Assembly (NCBI RefSeq): GCF_003544875.1
Contig: NZ_CP032093.1
Coordinates: forward strand, 434,001 to 498,000
Source: Vibrio alfacsensis
GTDB taxonomy: Bacteria > Pseudomonadota > Gammaproteobacteria > Enterobacterales > Vibrionaceae
Length of the DNA: 64,000 nt
Reading direction: 5' to 3'
Position 1 is the stretch's first letter. Every line of letters starts with the position of its first letter. Below the pieces are notes generated by a model. It was not told the origin of the DNA and ran no database searches. It saw nothing but the letters and a program-made list of their open reading frames with translations. Positions 18,724 through 28,156 of this stretch are shown here, piece after piece. The position numbers and the translations under genes were made by a program.

Positions 18724-20408
18724 ATGGATATGCATTCTTCAAGCAAAATCAAGGTGTCTGAAATACAGGCATTATGTAAACCTGACACATTTATGAAAGG
18801 AACATTGCTCGCGGCAAGTCAGGCTGTACATCAACTTAAAATATCGGGCGATGGGGTGACAGCCAAAGTGAATGGCACCGATACCTATCGCGTGCATGTG
18901 CAAACTCAGCCACATTTGATGGCACAGTGCACCTGCCCTGCGGCGGAGTATCAACCATTTTGTAAGCATGCCGTCGCGGTCGCACTCTCTATCAATGGCG
19001 CGGCCGCTCAAGACAATGCAGATAACGAGCGTACGTTGATCCGTGAGTATTTGTTGGCGCAAGGTGAGGCAGCCATTTTAGATCAGCTACTCGATTACCT
19101 TGAAAACGATGACGAAGCGTGGCAACGGATCTTAACCAAAATTACACTCAGCGAAAAGTCGGTGTCGTACGGGGAATTGAAAAAGCTCGTCACCAAATCA
19201 TTACCACGTGAGCATATCTGGGATTGGCGCGAGGTGGGGGACTACTTCCATTTTGCCGAAGAGCAGCTCAAGTTAGTGTTTGAAGCCGCGCAAGTGTTGG
19301 ATATTGAGTCGCAATGGAAGTTGATTAGTTACACCGTTGAGCGACTGAATACCGCATTGGAACACATTGATGACTCTAACGGAGAACGCTTCGGAGTAGA
19401 GGAACTCATCAACACCCAGATGCCCGCCATATTTGAACAATTGCCTTGGAATGAAGAGCAAAAAGCCGAGTGGATGTTTGAACGCTTAACCTCCTACGAG
19501 TTTGATGTGTTTCCCTCGATTGAAGAGCACTTTGAATTGAACTGGCGCAGCAACCCGGCATTTTAACCCGTTGCTGTGAAGCAATAAACAATGGCACACC
19601 AAACGATGATAACTTTTGGGATTTCCATCGTTGGGCGAAGCCTCTGATTGATGTCGCGCAGAGTTGGCGAGAAGTGGTAGATATCAAACAGAAGATTGCG
19701 CACCGTTGCAGTGATTACTTGGAAATCACATCGCTGTATATTGAAAACGACGAAGCGCTTGAGGCGGAATACTGGCTAGCGAAAGCCAAAAAAGTCGCAA
19801 CGGGTTACGAACAGCAACGCTGTGATGAGATGCAGGTAAAATTGTATGTAGGGCTGGGGGAAATCAGCCAAGCGTGGCGTTTGAATAACCGCCTGTTTAG
19901 TGACTCGCCATCGTACCCAGCTTATCAACGTTTGGCTGAGTTCAAAACCGAACATGAGATAGAGGACGAGACGTTCTTGCCTCGCGTTGAGCAAACCTTG
20001 ATGAATGCCTACCAAGCGCCGAATCAATACGGTTATATATCAGCAAAGCATGATGCGTTGGTGCAATTTTATATCGACCAACAAGCTTGGGAAAAAGCGT
20101 GTGATTGGGTGGCCGGGCATAAAACCTCGATACAAGGGCTTATCTCGCTTGCCGACCATATTGTGGATGATAAACCAGAAAATACGCTGGATTATTACCT
20201 GCGAGCCGCCGCCGCTTACATTGAGCAGACCAACAACTCGGCATACGACGAAGCGTTAGCGCTGCTTAAGCGTGTGGAAAGCATGCTTAAAGCACATCCT
20301 ATCCAGTTGGCGGAGTTTTATTGTCAGGTCGCACAGTTAGCGGTCACTTATAAGCGTAAACGCAACATGTTAACTCTGCTTCAGCAGCATTACGCTCAAT
20401 ATTTCTAA
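18724..20408 (+). pseudogene. SWIM zinc-finger / helical solenoid protein, apparent 1-nt frameshift
   Basis: The first part (18724-19566) has a SWIM zinc finger C69-x-C71-x8-C80-x-H82 ('CTCPAAEYQPFCKH') and a helical region, and stops after 'LNWRSNPAF'. The -1 frame continues without a break through 'ILTRCCEAINNGTPNDDNF' into 'YLEITSLYIENDEALEAEYW' and a TPR-like helical array up to 20408. Adding one C to the CCC at 19555-19557 gives a protein of about 561 residues. SWIM domains bind DNA or protein. Lying between fic and hsdR in one operon, it is probably an accessory of the R-M system; no catalytic domain is seen. Confidence 0.8.
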
Positions 20409-20453
20409 TTCCCGTTCTGCAAGAAAAGAATACGCAAGGAAAGAACCGACATC

Positions 20454-23400
20454 ATGAACCTGAGTTTTTCGGAAGCCAAATTAGAACAAGCCATCATTGA
20501 GCTGCTCGGCGAGCAGGGATACCCGCATGTTGTGGGGAGTGATATTGCGCGAGACTCAAAGCAACAAGTGCTGATCCTCGATGACTTGCGCTGTTATTTT
20601 GCCAAACGTTATCAAGCGGATGGGATCACCGAGAGTGAAGTTGATACGTTGGTGCGTATGCTTTCAACCTTGCCAGCAAGCGATCTTTACCACAGTAATA
20701 AAACGTTTTGCGATTGGCTTTCGAATGGTTTTCTGTTTAAGCGCGAAGACCGCAGTAAGAAAGATCTCTATATCGAATTGATAGACACCAAACACTTGGC
20801 GCATTCATTGGCGGCGATGTTTCAACCTCAAGTAGAGGATGAGAGAAAGGTGGCTGAGGACTTGGTAAGCTACCTTGAGAATGCTGACAGCAATATATAC
20901 AAGGTAGTGAATCAGCTAGAGATTGAGGGCGTTGACGAGCAAATAAGAATTCCTGATGGCATTTTGTATGTGAACGGCTTACCGCTGGTGGTTTTTGAGT
21001 TCAAAAGTGCGGTTCGTGAGCAAGAGGCCACCGTACATGACGCGTGGAAGCAAATCTGCACGCGCTATCGCCGTGATATTCCTAAGCTGTTTGTTTACAA
21101 CGCGCTTTGCATTGTCAGTGATGGCGTGAACAACAAAATGGGCAATCTGTTTGCACCTTATGAGTTTTTCTATGCATGGCGCAAGGTGACGGGCAATGAA
21201 TCGACGGAAAAGGACGGCATCAATTCCCTCTATACCATGATTGCCGGGTTGTTTGAAAAAACGCGTTTGCTCGATGTGGTGAAAAACTTCATATTCTTCC
21301 CTGATACCTCAAAGAAAGAGCTTAAGTTATGTTGCCGTTATCCTCAGTATTACGCGGCGCGTAAGCTTTATTACAACATTAAGCAAGAGCGCAAGCCGAT
21401 TGGCTCGGGTAAGGGGACCTATTTCGGGGCGACGGGATGTGGTAAGAGCTACACTATGCAGTTCCTTTCTCGCCTGTTGATGAAGAGCATTGATTTTGAA
21501 AGCCCGACCATTGTGTTGATCACCGACCGCAATGATTTGGATGATCAGCTTTCTAAGCAGTTCTGTAATGCGACTAACTATATCGGTGACGAAATGGTGG
21601 TGCCTGTCACGAGTCGTCAAGATTTGCGTGACAAACTGCAAGGCATCAAAAGTGGTGGGGTGTTCCTGACGACGATCCATAAGTTCACGGAAGACATCGA
21701 GTTACTTTCCGAGCGTACCAACATCATTTGTATTTCCGATGAAGCGCACCGTTCACAAGTGAACCTTGATAAAAAGGTGATCATGAAATACCAAAACGGC
21801 GTGGCGGTCGATGTCAAAGAGACGTATGGCTTCGCTAAGTATTTGCATGATTCATTGCCGAACGCGACTTATGTTGGTTTTACGGGTACGCCGATTGATG
21901 CAACCTTAGATGTGTTCGGTAATCCGGTCGACAGTTACACGATGACGGAAGCGGTGAATGATGAAATCACGGTTCGTATTGTCTATGAGGGGCGCGCCGC
22001 AAAAGTCATCCTAGACAACAGCAAGCTAGAAGAAGTTGAGAAATACTACCAAACGTGTGCCGAGGCGGGGGCCAGTGAGCATCAAATTGAAGAGAGCAAA
22101 AAAGCATCTGCCAATATGAATGCGATTTTGGGCGATCCGGATCGCATTGAAGCGTTAGCGAAAGACTTTGTTGAACATTATGACCAGCGAGTGTCTGAGG
22201 GCTCGACCATTAAAGGCAAGGCGATGTTTGTGTGTGCCAGCCGCGAGATCGCTTATGAGTTCTATAAAGAGGTAAAACGGCTTCGCCCTGAATGGTTTGA
22301 AGAGAAACTCGCCATTGATGGCGTGACGTTAACCAAGAAAGAACAAGAAGAACTCATGCCGTTGGCGATGGTTCAAATGGTGATGACACGCGGCAAAGAT
22401 GATGATGCCGACATGTACCATCTTTTGGGCAGTAAAGACTATCGCAAGGATTTGGATAAACAGTTCAAAAACCCGAAATCGAATTTCAAAATTGCCATTG
22501 TGGTGGACATGTGGCTCACGGGATTTGATGTGCCTGAGCTAGATACGATCTACATCGATAAGCCATTGCAAAAGCATAATCTGATTCAAACAATTTCACG
22601 GGTGAACCGTAAGTTTGAGGGTAAGGATAAAGGCTTAGTGGTGGATTACATCGGTATAAAATCACGCATGAACCAAGCGTTGGCGATGTACTCTAAAGCG
22701 GATGAAAGCAATTTTGAGGATGTACGTCTTTCGGTTATTGAGGTGAAAAACCATATCGATTTACTTGGGCAAATGTTCCATAAATTTGATGCAAGTGGCT
22801 ACTACTCGGGTGAGGCGCGTCTTCAGCTTGAGTGCTTAAACCAAGCGGCGGAGTTCATCTTACAAACTAAGAAAGGCGAGAACCGTTTCATGGGGCTGGT
22901 GAAGCGTTTAAAAGCCGCGTATGACGTGTGTTGTGGCAGTGAGCTATTATCACAACAAGAGCGAGATCGGATCCATTTCTATATCGCAGTGCGTTCTATC
23001 ATCTTCAAACTGACGAAAGGCGATGCGCCTGATACCGCTCAAATGAATAAGCGGGTTCGTGAGCTGGTGGCGGAAGCATTGCGAGCCGATGGCGTTGAAG
23101 AGATTTTTACCATCGGTGATGAGCACGCCGAAGCCATCGATATTTTTGATGAGGACTATCTGGCGCGAATCAACAAAATTAAGCTGCCGAATACCAAGAT
23201 TCAACTGCTGCAAAAGCTGCTAGAAAAAGCCATCAGTGACTTTAAAAAGGTTAACCAACTGCAAGGGATTAACTTTTCTAAGCGTTTCCAGTCGCTGGTG
23301 GAGCAATACAACGAGCGTCGAGAAAATGATGTGCTCAACGGTGAAGAATTCGAGACGTTCTCTCAAGAGATGACCAATATGATTTTCGACATGGTCAAAG

Positions 23401-23711
23401 AGATGGGGTCGTTTGCTGAATTGGGTATCGACCAAGAAGAAAAAGCGTTTCTCGATATTTTGACGCATATGCGCAAGAAGTACGATTTCACCTATGACGA
23501 TGACAAGATGCTCGATCTTGCAAAAGAGATGAAAACCATTGTTGATGACGTAGCGCAGTACCCTGATTGGGCTGGGCGGGATGACATTAAAGCCAAACTG
23601 AAAGTGGATTTGATATTGTTGCTCCACAAATTCGGCTTCCCGCCTGTCGCAAATGATGATGTGTACAAGGGCGTGTTGGAGCAGGCTGAGAACTATAAGA
23701 AGAATAGTTAA
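20454..23711 (+). CDS. hsdR: Type I restriction endonuclease subunit HsdR
   Basis: Motor and nuclease subunit that translocates unmodified DNA and cleaves it at a distance. 1085 residues. The N-terminal PD-(D/E)xK nuclease shows D168 in 'IPDGILYVNG' and E182-F-K184 in 'VVFEFKSA'. The SF2 helicase has Walker A 'GATGCGKSYT' (K331), DEAH box 'ISDEAHRSQ' (D429), 'GFTGTPID' (motif III) and motif VI 'LIQTISRVNRKFEGK'. The C-terminal helical region contacts the methylase core. All motifs are intact. 45 bp after the SWIM gene, last gene of the element. Confidence 0.97.
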   Translation: MNLSFSEAKLEQAIIELLGEQGYPHVVGSDIARDSKQQVLILDDLRCYFAKRYQADGITESEVDTLVRMLSTLPASDLYHSNKTFCDWLSNGFLFKREDRSKKDLYIELIDTKHLAHSLAAMFQPQVEDERKVAEDLVSYLENADSNIYKVVNQLEIEGVDEQIRIPDGILYVNGLPLVVFEFKSAVREQEATVHDAWKQICTRYRRDIPKLFVYNALCIVSDGVNNKMGNLFAPYEFFYAWRKVTGNESTEKDGINSLYTMIAGLFEKTRLLDVVKNFIFFPDTSKKELKLCCRYPQYYAARKLYYNIKQERKPIGSGKGTYFGATGCGKSYTMQFLSRLLMKSIDFESPTIVLITDRNDLDDQLSKQFCNATNYIGDEMVVPVTSRQDLRDKLQGIKSGGVFLTTIHKFTEDIELLSERTNIICISDEAHRSQVNLDKKVIMKYQNGVAVDVKETYGFAKYLHDSLPNATYVGFTGTPIDATLDVFGNPVDSYTMTEAVNDEITVRIVYEGRAAKVILDNSKLEEVEKYYQTCAEAGASEHQIEESKKASANMNAILGDPDRIEALAKDFVEHYDQRVSEGSTIKGKAMFVCASREIAYEFYKEVKRLRPEWFEEKLAIDGVTLTKKEQEELMPLAMVQMVMTRGKDDDADMYHLLGSKDYRKDLDKQFKNPKSNFKIAIVVDMWLTGFDVPELDTIYIDKPLQKHNLIQTISRVNRKFEGKDKGLVVDYIGIKSRMNQALAMYSKADESNFEDVRLSVIEVKNHIDLLGQMFHKFDASGYYSGEARLQLECLNQAAEFILQTKKGENRFMGLVKRLKAAYDVCCGSELLSQQERDRIHFYIAVRSIIFKLTKGDAPDTAQMNKRVRELVAEALRADGVEEIFTIGDEHAEAIDIFDEDYLARINKIKLPNTKIQLLQKLLEKAISDFKKVNQLQGINFSKRFQSLVEQYNERRENDVLNGEEFETFSQEMTNMIFDMVKEMGSFAELGIDQEEKAFLDILTHMRKKYDFTYDDDKMLDLAKEMKTIVDDVAQYPDWAGRDDIKAKLKVDLILLLHKFGFPPVANDDVYKGVLEQAENYKKNS

Positions 23712-23780
23712 AGTTTGGTATGGGAGTAAGTGATGAGGGGAAATCTCACAAATCGCCAATCAATGTTAAGAGAGGTATTT

Positions 23781-23800
23781 TTTGGTGCAATTTGGTGTAA
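23781..23800 (+). repeat. Right pair of TTTGGTGYAA repeats (candidate integrase arm sites)
   Basis: TTTGGTGCAA followed by TTTGGTGTAA, the same 10-mers as at 10407-10426 in swapped order, 96 bp inside attR. Confidence 0.5.
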
Positions 23801-23895
23801 ACTCCCCCAAATCGAGGAAAAACAGAGAAAACCGGATTAACTTGAAAACGTTTAAAATCAAGGCTATGCTCTCTATGTAACGCATTGATTCTGGT

Positions 23896-23952
23896 TTCAA
23901 AATCCGTTGCCTTCGGGCGTGGCGGTTCAAGTCCGCCTACCGGTACCATATT
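23896..23952 (+). repeat. attR: 57-bp direct repeat, displaced tRNA-Leu 3' half
   Basis: Identical to 10227-10283. The upstream bases no longer encode the tRNA 5' half, so it is a non-functional 3' remnant marking the element's right end. Confidence 0.92.
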
Positions 23953-23958
23953 TAAATG

Positions 23959-23989
23959 ACAAAGCCTCGACAAAAGTCGGGGCTTTGTT
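23959..23989 (+). terminator. Original chromosomal terminator of tRNA-Leu
   Basis: Stem CAAAGCC-TCGA/TCGG-GGCTTTG with loop CAAAAG followed by TTG; directly follows attR, as expected for the pre-integration tRNA terminator. Confidence 0.6.
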
Positions 23990-24083
23990 GTATCTGCTCT
24001 AATAAAATCTCGTTGTTCTTTCCTTATACTCAAATTGAATAATATTGATGGCTAATGTGAAGTAGCCTTTAGTCGAGCACAAA

Positions 24084-24380
24084 ATGACAAGTAACAGACT
24101 GCTATTCATTAAATTTATCGTACTTATTGGGCTTCTCGGCTTTGTGAGCGTAGTAGGGTATAAATTCATCACCGAAGGCATACATGATGCGGTGATCTTC
24201 ACTCCCGTGATAGATGATTTTATGTGGGGAATTCTATGTTCACTTATTGGCGCTCTTTTTTGTGCTGGAGCGCTGTATAACAAATCAGTACCTAAAAGAC
24301 TTTGGAATGCAGTGAAAGGTATTTTCTTTTTAGTTAGTGGGCTAAGTATGCTATTTGATGGTGTACAGGCATTGTTCTAA
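24084..24380 (+). CDS. Small three-helix membrane protein, unknown function
   Basis: A 98-residue hydrophobic protein beside attR. Predicted membrane helices lie at about residues 7-27 ('FIKFIVLIGLLGFVSVVGY'), 46-65 ('FMWGILCSLIGALFCAGAL') and 78-96 ('GIFFLVSGLSMLFDGVQAL'). There is no signal peptide cleavage site and no recognisable family motif. The start is the ATG in 'AAAATGACAAG'. It is the first chromosomal gene outside the element and is followed by a bidirectional terminator. Confidence 0.7.
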   Translation: MTSNRLLFIKFIVLIGLLGFVSVVGYKFITEGIHDAVIFTPVIDDFMWGILCSLIGALFCAGALYNKSVPKRLWNAVKGIFFLVSGLSMLFDGVQALF

Positions 24381-24430
24381 TTGGAAAATGCACGGTCTCT
24401 TCATCGAATAAAATTGAAGAAATAAGATAG

Positions 24431-24465
24431 AACAAAGCCTCGGTACAACCCGAGGCTTTGTTGTT
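24431..24465 (+). terminator. Bidirectional terminator
   Basis: Stem AACAAAGCCTCGG/CCGAGGCTTTGTT with loop TACAAC; between the small membrane gene and the convergent DUF4955 gene. Confidence 0.75.
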
Positions 24466-24480
24466 TGTGACGCGTTATAA

Positions 24481-26200
24481 TTACTTTTCTTTTAGAGATA
24501 GTCGGTAGTCTAGTTGCGCTTCATACAGTGATTCTGGAAACACTCGCTTACCGTTTGATTCGATATATGCTTGGGCAACGTTTGGCGCTGGTAAGTGTTT
24601 GTATTCAGCCCATTGCTTTTGCGTTGCAGCCAGCATGTATTCTCGCTGGGATTGCACCTGTAATGGATTGCCATGTAAACCAATTAAGTGCGGCATGATT
24701 AATTTGCCGTATTTGCCATCACTGGACATAAAGTAGAGATCTTTGTTCGACTCCCCTAAGTTTTCAGCATTCCACAGATATAAGCCTTTCAGGTGATTTG
24801 GTTGGTTCTGCACAGCGGCTCCCCAATGTCCTTTTACAAATCCGCCTCTCACATTGTCAAATAAATTATCCATAGATTGAGCACCATGCAAATCTAGCCC
24901 CATCTTTGGCGAATATTGGCTACGCAAAATGACATTGTGGGTAGAAAACTTTGATAAACCTGGAGCATGCCATGTATGAGCCGAATCATTCACATCCTTA
25001 ATTAGGTTGTGGTTTCCGTATAAAATGGACAGCGCTAAATGACCTGGGTTACCTGTTAAGGTAATGTCTTGCACCGTGGTGTTGAATGAGTTAGCTACCT
25101 GTATCCCTTGGCTAAAGTTCGTGATTTTCACGTTTTAATCCAGCTATCTACAGCAAGCGATAATCGGAGAAAACTATACCCACTGTCGTGAATAGCATTT
25201 TTGTGATGGATAAAATCGCCATTCCAAGCACCCTCAAAACTTAAATCTTGGATACCAATATTAGCCGCAGGGTTTATTTTTGATACGGTCCATGTGTCTT
25301 GAGCGATGATGTTATGGGCAATAGGTACATCAAAGGTCATTCGATTGTCATTGATCGCGATAATCCGGTGCTTTTCGAGTTTGCGTAGATTGGCTGCAAG
25401 AGCGGCCCAAAGTGGTTTTCCTTGTTTGTTTCGTTCAAATTTATAAGGTTCAATCGCTTCTTTTATTCGTTCCTGATTAGAAATGTTGCCCTCAAGTTCA
25501 ACATAGTCTCCAACATTAAAAGTACTTGCATCGGCCACATATACATCAAAACTACTGCCTCGAATTGCGTCTTTCACTACCTTTGTCGTAGTGGCGGTTT
25601 TAAATTTAGATTTATCCCCTCCAACTTGAACTAGGTAAGGCGTTGACCACATCTTACTTTCTGATTCTGGAAATAAATGATCTTTCATGACAAGAATGGT
25701 TTTGTCTGTACCATCGCCCTTTATTACGATGTTGCTGCCAATAATTCGGATGGTTTGATGGTGAGTGATTTGTTGTTTGTCTTTTTTATCAATTAGTTGA
25801 TTGTCAGAGTCTGAATTGATTATGTAACGTCCTTTTGGAACATAAAAGACCGCGCCATTTGTCCCGTTTTTGACATACTCTGAAACGGCTTTTGCCATAC
25901 GTTGAAAAGCAGGTTTATCGCTTACGTTGTCGTTAGCAATGGCCCCAAAATCGAGTATGTTGAATACCTTATAGCTAGGGTCAATATTTTGAGGTAAGGG
26001 GGTAGCCCCTGTCTGGTAGCCTGCATACGAAAAATTAGGTGGAATCAATCCATCTAGCTCGTATTTGTTAACATCAATGAGATCGCTATTGGCGTTTCTG
26101 CTCGCTAAATAGTTTTGCCAGTATTGAGATGTGTTTTCAGATGCGGTTGCTGTTGTAGCAACAGAGGCTACTATCAATAAAGAGTAAATTTTTTATGCAT
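24481..26200 (-). pseudogene. Secreted beta-helix protein with DUF4955, two apparent frameshifts
   Basis: Probably an extracytoplasmic polysaccharide-active or -binding protein. The ATG at 26200 starts 'MHKK'; adding one A to the A6 run (about 26191-26196) restores the signal peptide 'IYSLLIVASVATTATA'. Coding then runs from 26177 to 'LAVDSWIK' and stops at 25128; adding one A to the AAAA at about 25134 gives '...DSWIKNVKITNFSQGIQ...' and the frame continues to 24481. The repaired protein has about 572 residues: a 'NILDFGAIANDNVSDKPAF' pectate-lyase-superfamily start, right-handed beta-helix rungs, then the C-terminal DUF4955-type region. No substrate can be inferred. Confidence 0.75.
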
Positions 26201-26377
26201 GACATATCCACTATTTCTTTCATTTTCTTTCGTTTTTGTGTTTTATCTGATATTTGGCATTAAATGAAGAATTTTGAAATGTTTAGTGGTGAGCCGTCAC
26301 ACTATAAATTCATATATGTGATGATCTTATATATCTGATTTCTTCCTTTTGTGACATTCTCGTTCATGCACTACTGA

Positions 26378-27934
26378 ATGAATAATGGAATATCTAAAAT
26401 GGACAGCAACACGCCCAAACTCTCTCTACGAACGATTGAAGCGGTAGATTACTCAGAGCTTGCCGAATTAATGGATCTTGTATTTCACGATGTTGGAGGT
26501 TCTTGGCCTCGAATGACGATTATGGACCTGATTCACCAGTTTCCAGACGGGCAGATTTGCATTGAAGACAATGGGAAAATTGTGGGCGCGGCACTGACGA
26601 TAAAAGTTGATTACAACCGTTTTTCGCTTCCTCATTTATATACAGACATCATCACGGAAAACAACGTTATTCAGAACCAAGTGACGGGCGATGCAATGTA
26701 CGGACTTGATGTGTTTGTTCACCCTGATTATCGAGGGCTTCGTTTAGGGCGACGGCTTTATGATGCACGTAAAGAGTTGTGCCGAAGTAAAAACTTCAAA
26801 GCAATTTTAGCTGGTGGACGTATTCCCAATTACCACAAATATTCTGACGAGTTTTCCGTCGCTGATTACATCGATAAAGTAAAACGCCGTGAACTGCATG
26901 ATCCTATTCTCTCTTTTCAATTAGCGAATGGCTTTGATGTCAAACGTATCATGCGTGGATACCTGCCAGAGGACGATGCATCAAAAGGTTATGCCACCTT
27001 ATTGGAGTGGGATAATTTCTTTTATGAAGAAGATATCGAATCAATCCATGATGTCGAAAAGACCCTCGTTCGTATTGGCGTTGTCCAATGGCAAATGCGA
27101 GCCATGAATGATTTGGACGATCTTCTAGAGCAGGCCGAGTTTTTTATATCATCGCTCGCCAATTACAAAGCGGACTTTGCCTTGTTCCCTGAATTTTTTA
27201 ATGCGCCACTTATGGGACTGCAAAAAGACCAAAACTCAGTAGAAGCAATTCGCTTTTTGGCGAGTTTTAGTGACGAGATAAAACGACGCTTTTCTCAGAT
27301 GGCTGTGACCTACAACATCAATATTGTTGCCGGAAGTATGCCCGTAATTGAAGATGGGAAGCTATTTAATGTTGCTTATCTATTACAGAGAGATGGTCAA
27401 ATTAATGCTCAGTATAAAATCCATATTACACCGCATGAAGAAAAAGACTGGGTGATTGATGGTGGTAATCAAGTACAAGTCTTTGAAACGGACGCAGGTA
27501 AAATCGGTATTTTGATCTGCTATGACAGTGAGTTCCCAGAGCTCGGTCGAATGATGGCGGAGCAAGACGTTCAGATCATCTTTGTTCCTTTTTGGACGGA
27601 CACGAAAAATGGTTATCAACGCGTCCGTCTTTGTTCTCAAGCTCGAGCGATAGAGAATGAGTGTTATGTCGCGATTGGTGGAAGTGTTGGTAATTTGCCA
27701 CGGGTGGACAATGTAGATATTCAATATGCGCAGTCAGCAGTATTTTCTCCATCTGACATTTACTTTCCGCATGATGCAACGTTAACAGAAGCAAATGCGA
27801 ATACAGAAATGATCATTTTTGCCGATGTCGACTTAACCAAGTTAAAACAACTGAACACTGAGGGTTCTGTCACAAATTTACGTCACAGGCGTTTGGATTT
27901 GTACGGTGGGTTTACACAGGCAAAAGAGCAATAA
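26378..27934 (+). CDS. GNAT acetyltransferase-carbon-nitrogen hydrolase fusion protein
   Basis: 518 residues in two domains. Residues about 15-200 are GNAT-like, with the acetyl-CoA motif 'YRGLRLGRRLYDARKELC'. Residues about 230-505 are a nitrilase-superfamily amidase with the catalytic triad E272 ('LFPEFFN'), K347 ('YKIHITPHE') and C381 ('LICYDSEFPE'). Both active centres look complete, so the protein could acetylate and hydrolyse C-N bonds in one pathway. The pairing is known as an annotated bifunctional family, but substrates are not known. A second possible start is ATG 26399 (MDSNTPKL). It stands alone, divergent from the DUF4955 gene. Confidence 0.92.
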   Translation: MNNGISKMDSNTPKLSLRTIEAVDYSELAELMDLVFHDVGGSWPRMTIMDLIHQFPDGQICIEDNGKIVGAALTIKVDYNRFSLPHLYTDIITENNVIQNQVTGDAMYGLDVFVHPDYRGLRLGRRLYDARKELCRSKNFKAILAGGRIPNYHKYSDEFSVADYIDKVKRRELHDPILSFQLANGFDVKRIMRGYLPEDDASKGYATLLEWDNFFYEEDIESIHDVEKTLVRIGVVQWQMRAMNDLDDLLEQAEFFISSLANYKADFALFPEFFNAPLMGLQKDQNSVEAIRFLASFSDEIKRRFSQMAVTYNINIVAGSMPVIEDGKLFNVAYLLQRDGQINAQYKIHITPHEEKDWVIDGGNQVQVFETDAGKIGILICYDSEFPELGRMMAEQDVQIIFVPFWTDTKNGYQRVRLCSQARAIENECYVAIGGSVGNLPRVDNVDIQYAQSAVFSPSDIYFPHDATLTEANANTEMIIFADVDLTKLKQLNTEGSVTNLRHRRLDLYGGFTQAKEQ

Positions 27935-28013
27935 TGAGGAATTGGATGAGTTGAAATAGCCAAGAGTATGTTTCATCTCTTTTATTGCTCTTCTCGTTAA
28001 ATACTGCGCATTC

Positions 28014-28043
28014 TAGGCCACAAGTTTTGTGGCCTAATTTTTT
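28014..28043 (+). terminator. Rho-independent terminator after the fusion gene
   Basis: Stem AGGCCACAA/TTGTGGCCT, loop GTT, then AATTTTTT. Confidence 0.8.
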
Positions 28044-28156
28044 GGTTCTTTGATAGGAAGCACAGAGAGCATTAATCGTCTTCCAGTAGATGATTTAGTT
28101 TAATGAATTCACTAACATTCTGAGCTGAGAATTATAACGAGAATCTTGTTAATACA

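Larger units (their letters stand above)
10227..23952 (+). mobile_element. 13.7-kb tRNA-Leu integrative element (satellite-like core plus type I R-M cargo)
   Basis: Bounded by attL (10227-10283) and attR (23896-23952), with an integrase gene next to attL. Order: integrase, coupled unknown gene, small HTH gene, O-like and P-like replication genes, possible small terminase, terminator, then hsdM-hsdS-fic-SWIM-hsdR. No capsid, portal, tail, lysis, relaxase or type IV secretion genes are present, so it is neither a full prophage nor a self-transmissible conjugative element. A phage remnant or phage-dependent satellite that carries defence genes fits best. Paired 10-bp repeats TTTGGTGYAA near both ends are candidate integrase arm sites. 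Confidence 0.88.

Noticed and set aside
23959..24465. Repeated 'AAAGCCTCG...GGGCTTTG' hairpins as a CRISPR-like or integron repeat
   Set aside because: They are ordinary terminators with different loops and stems and irregular spacing; no repeat-spacer pattern exists anywhere in the window.
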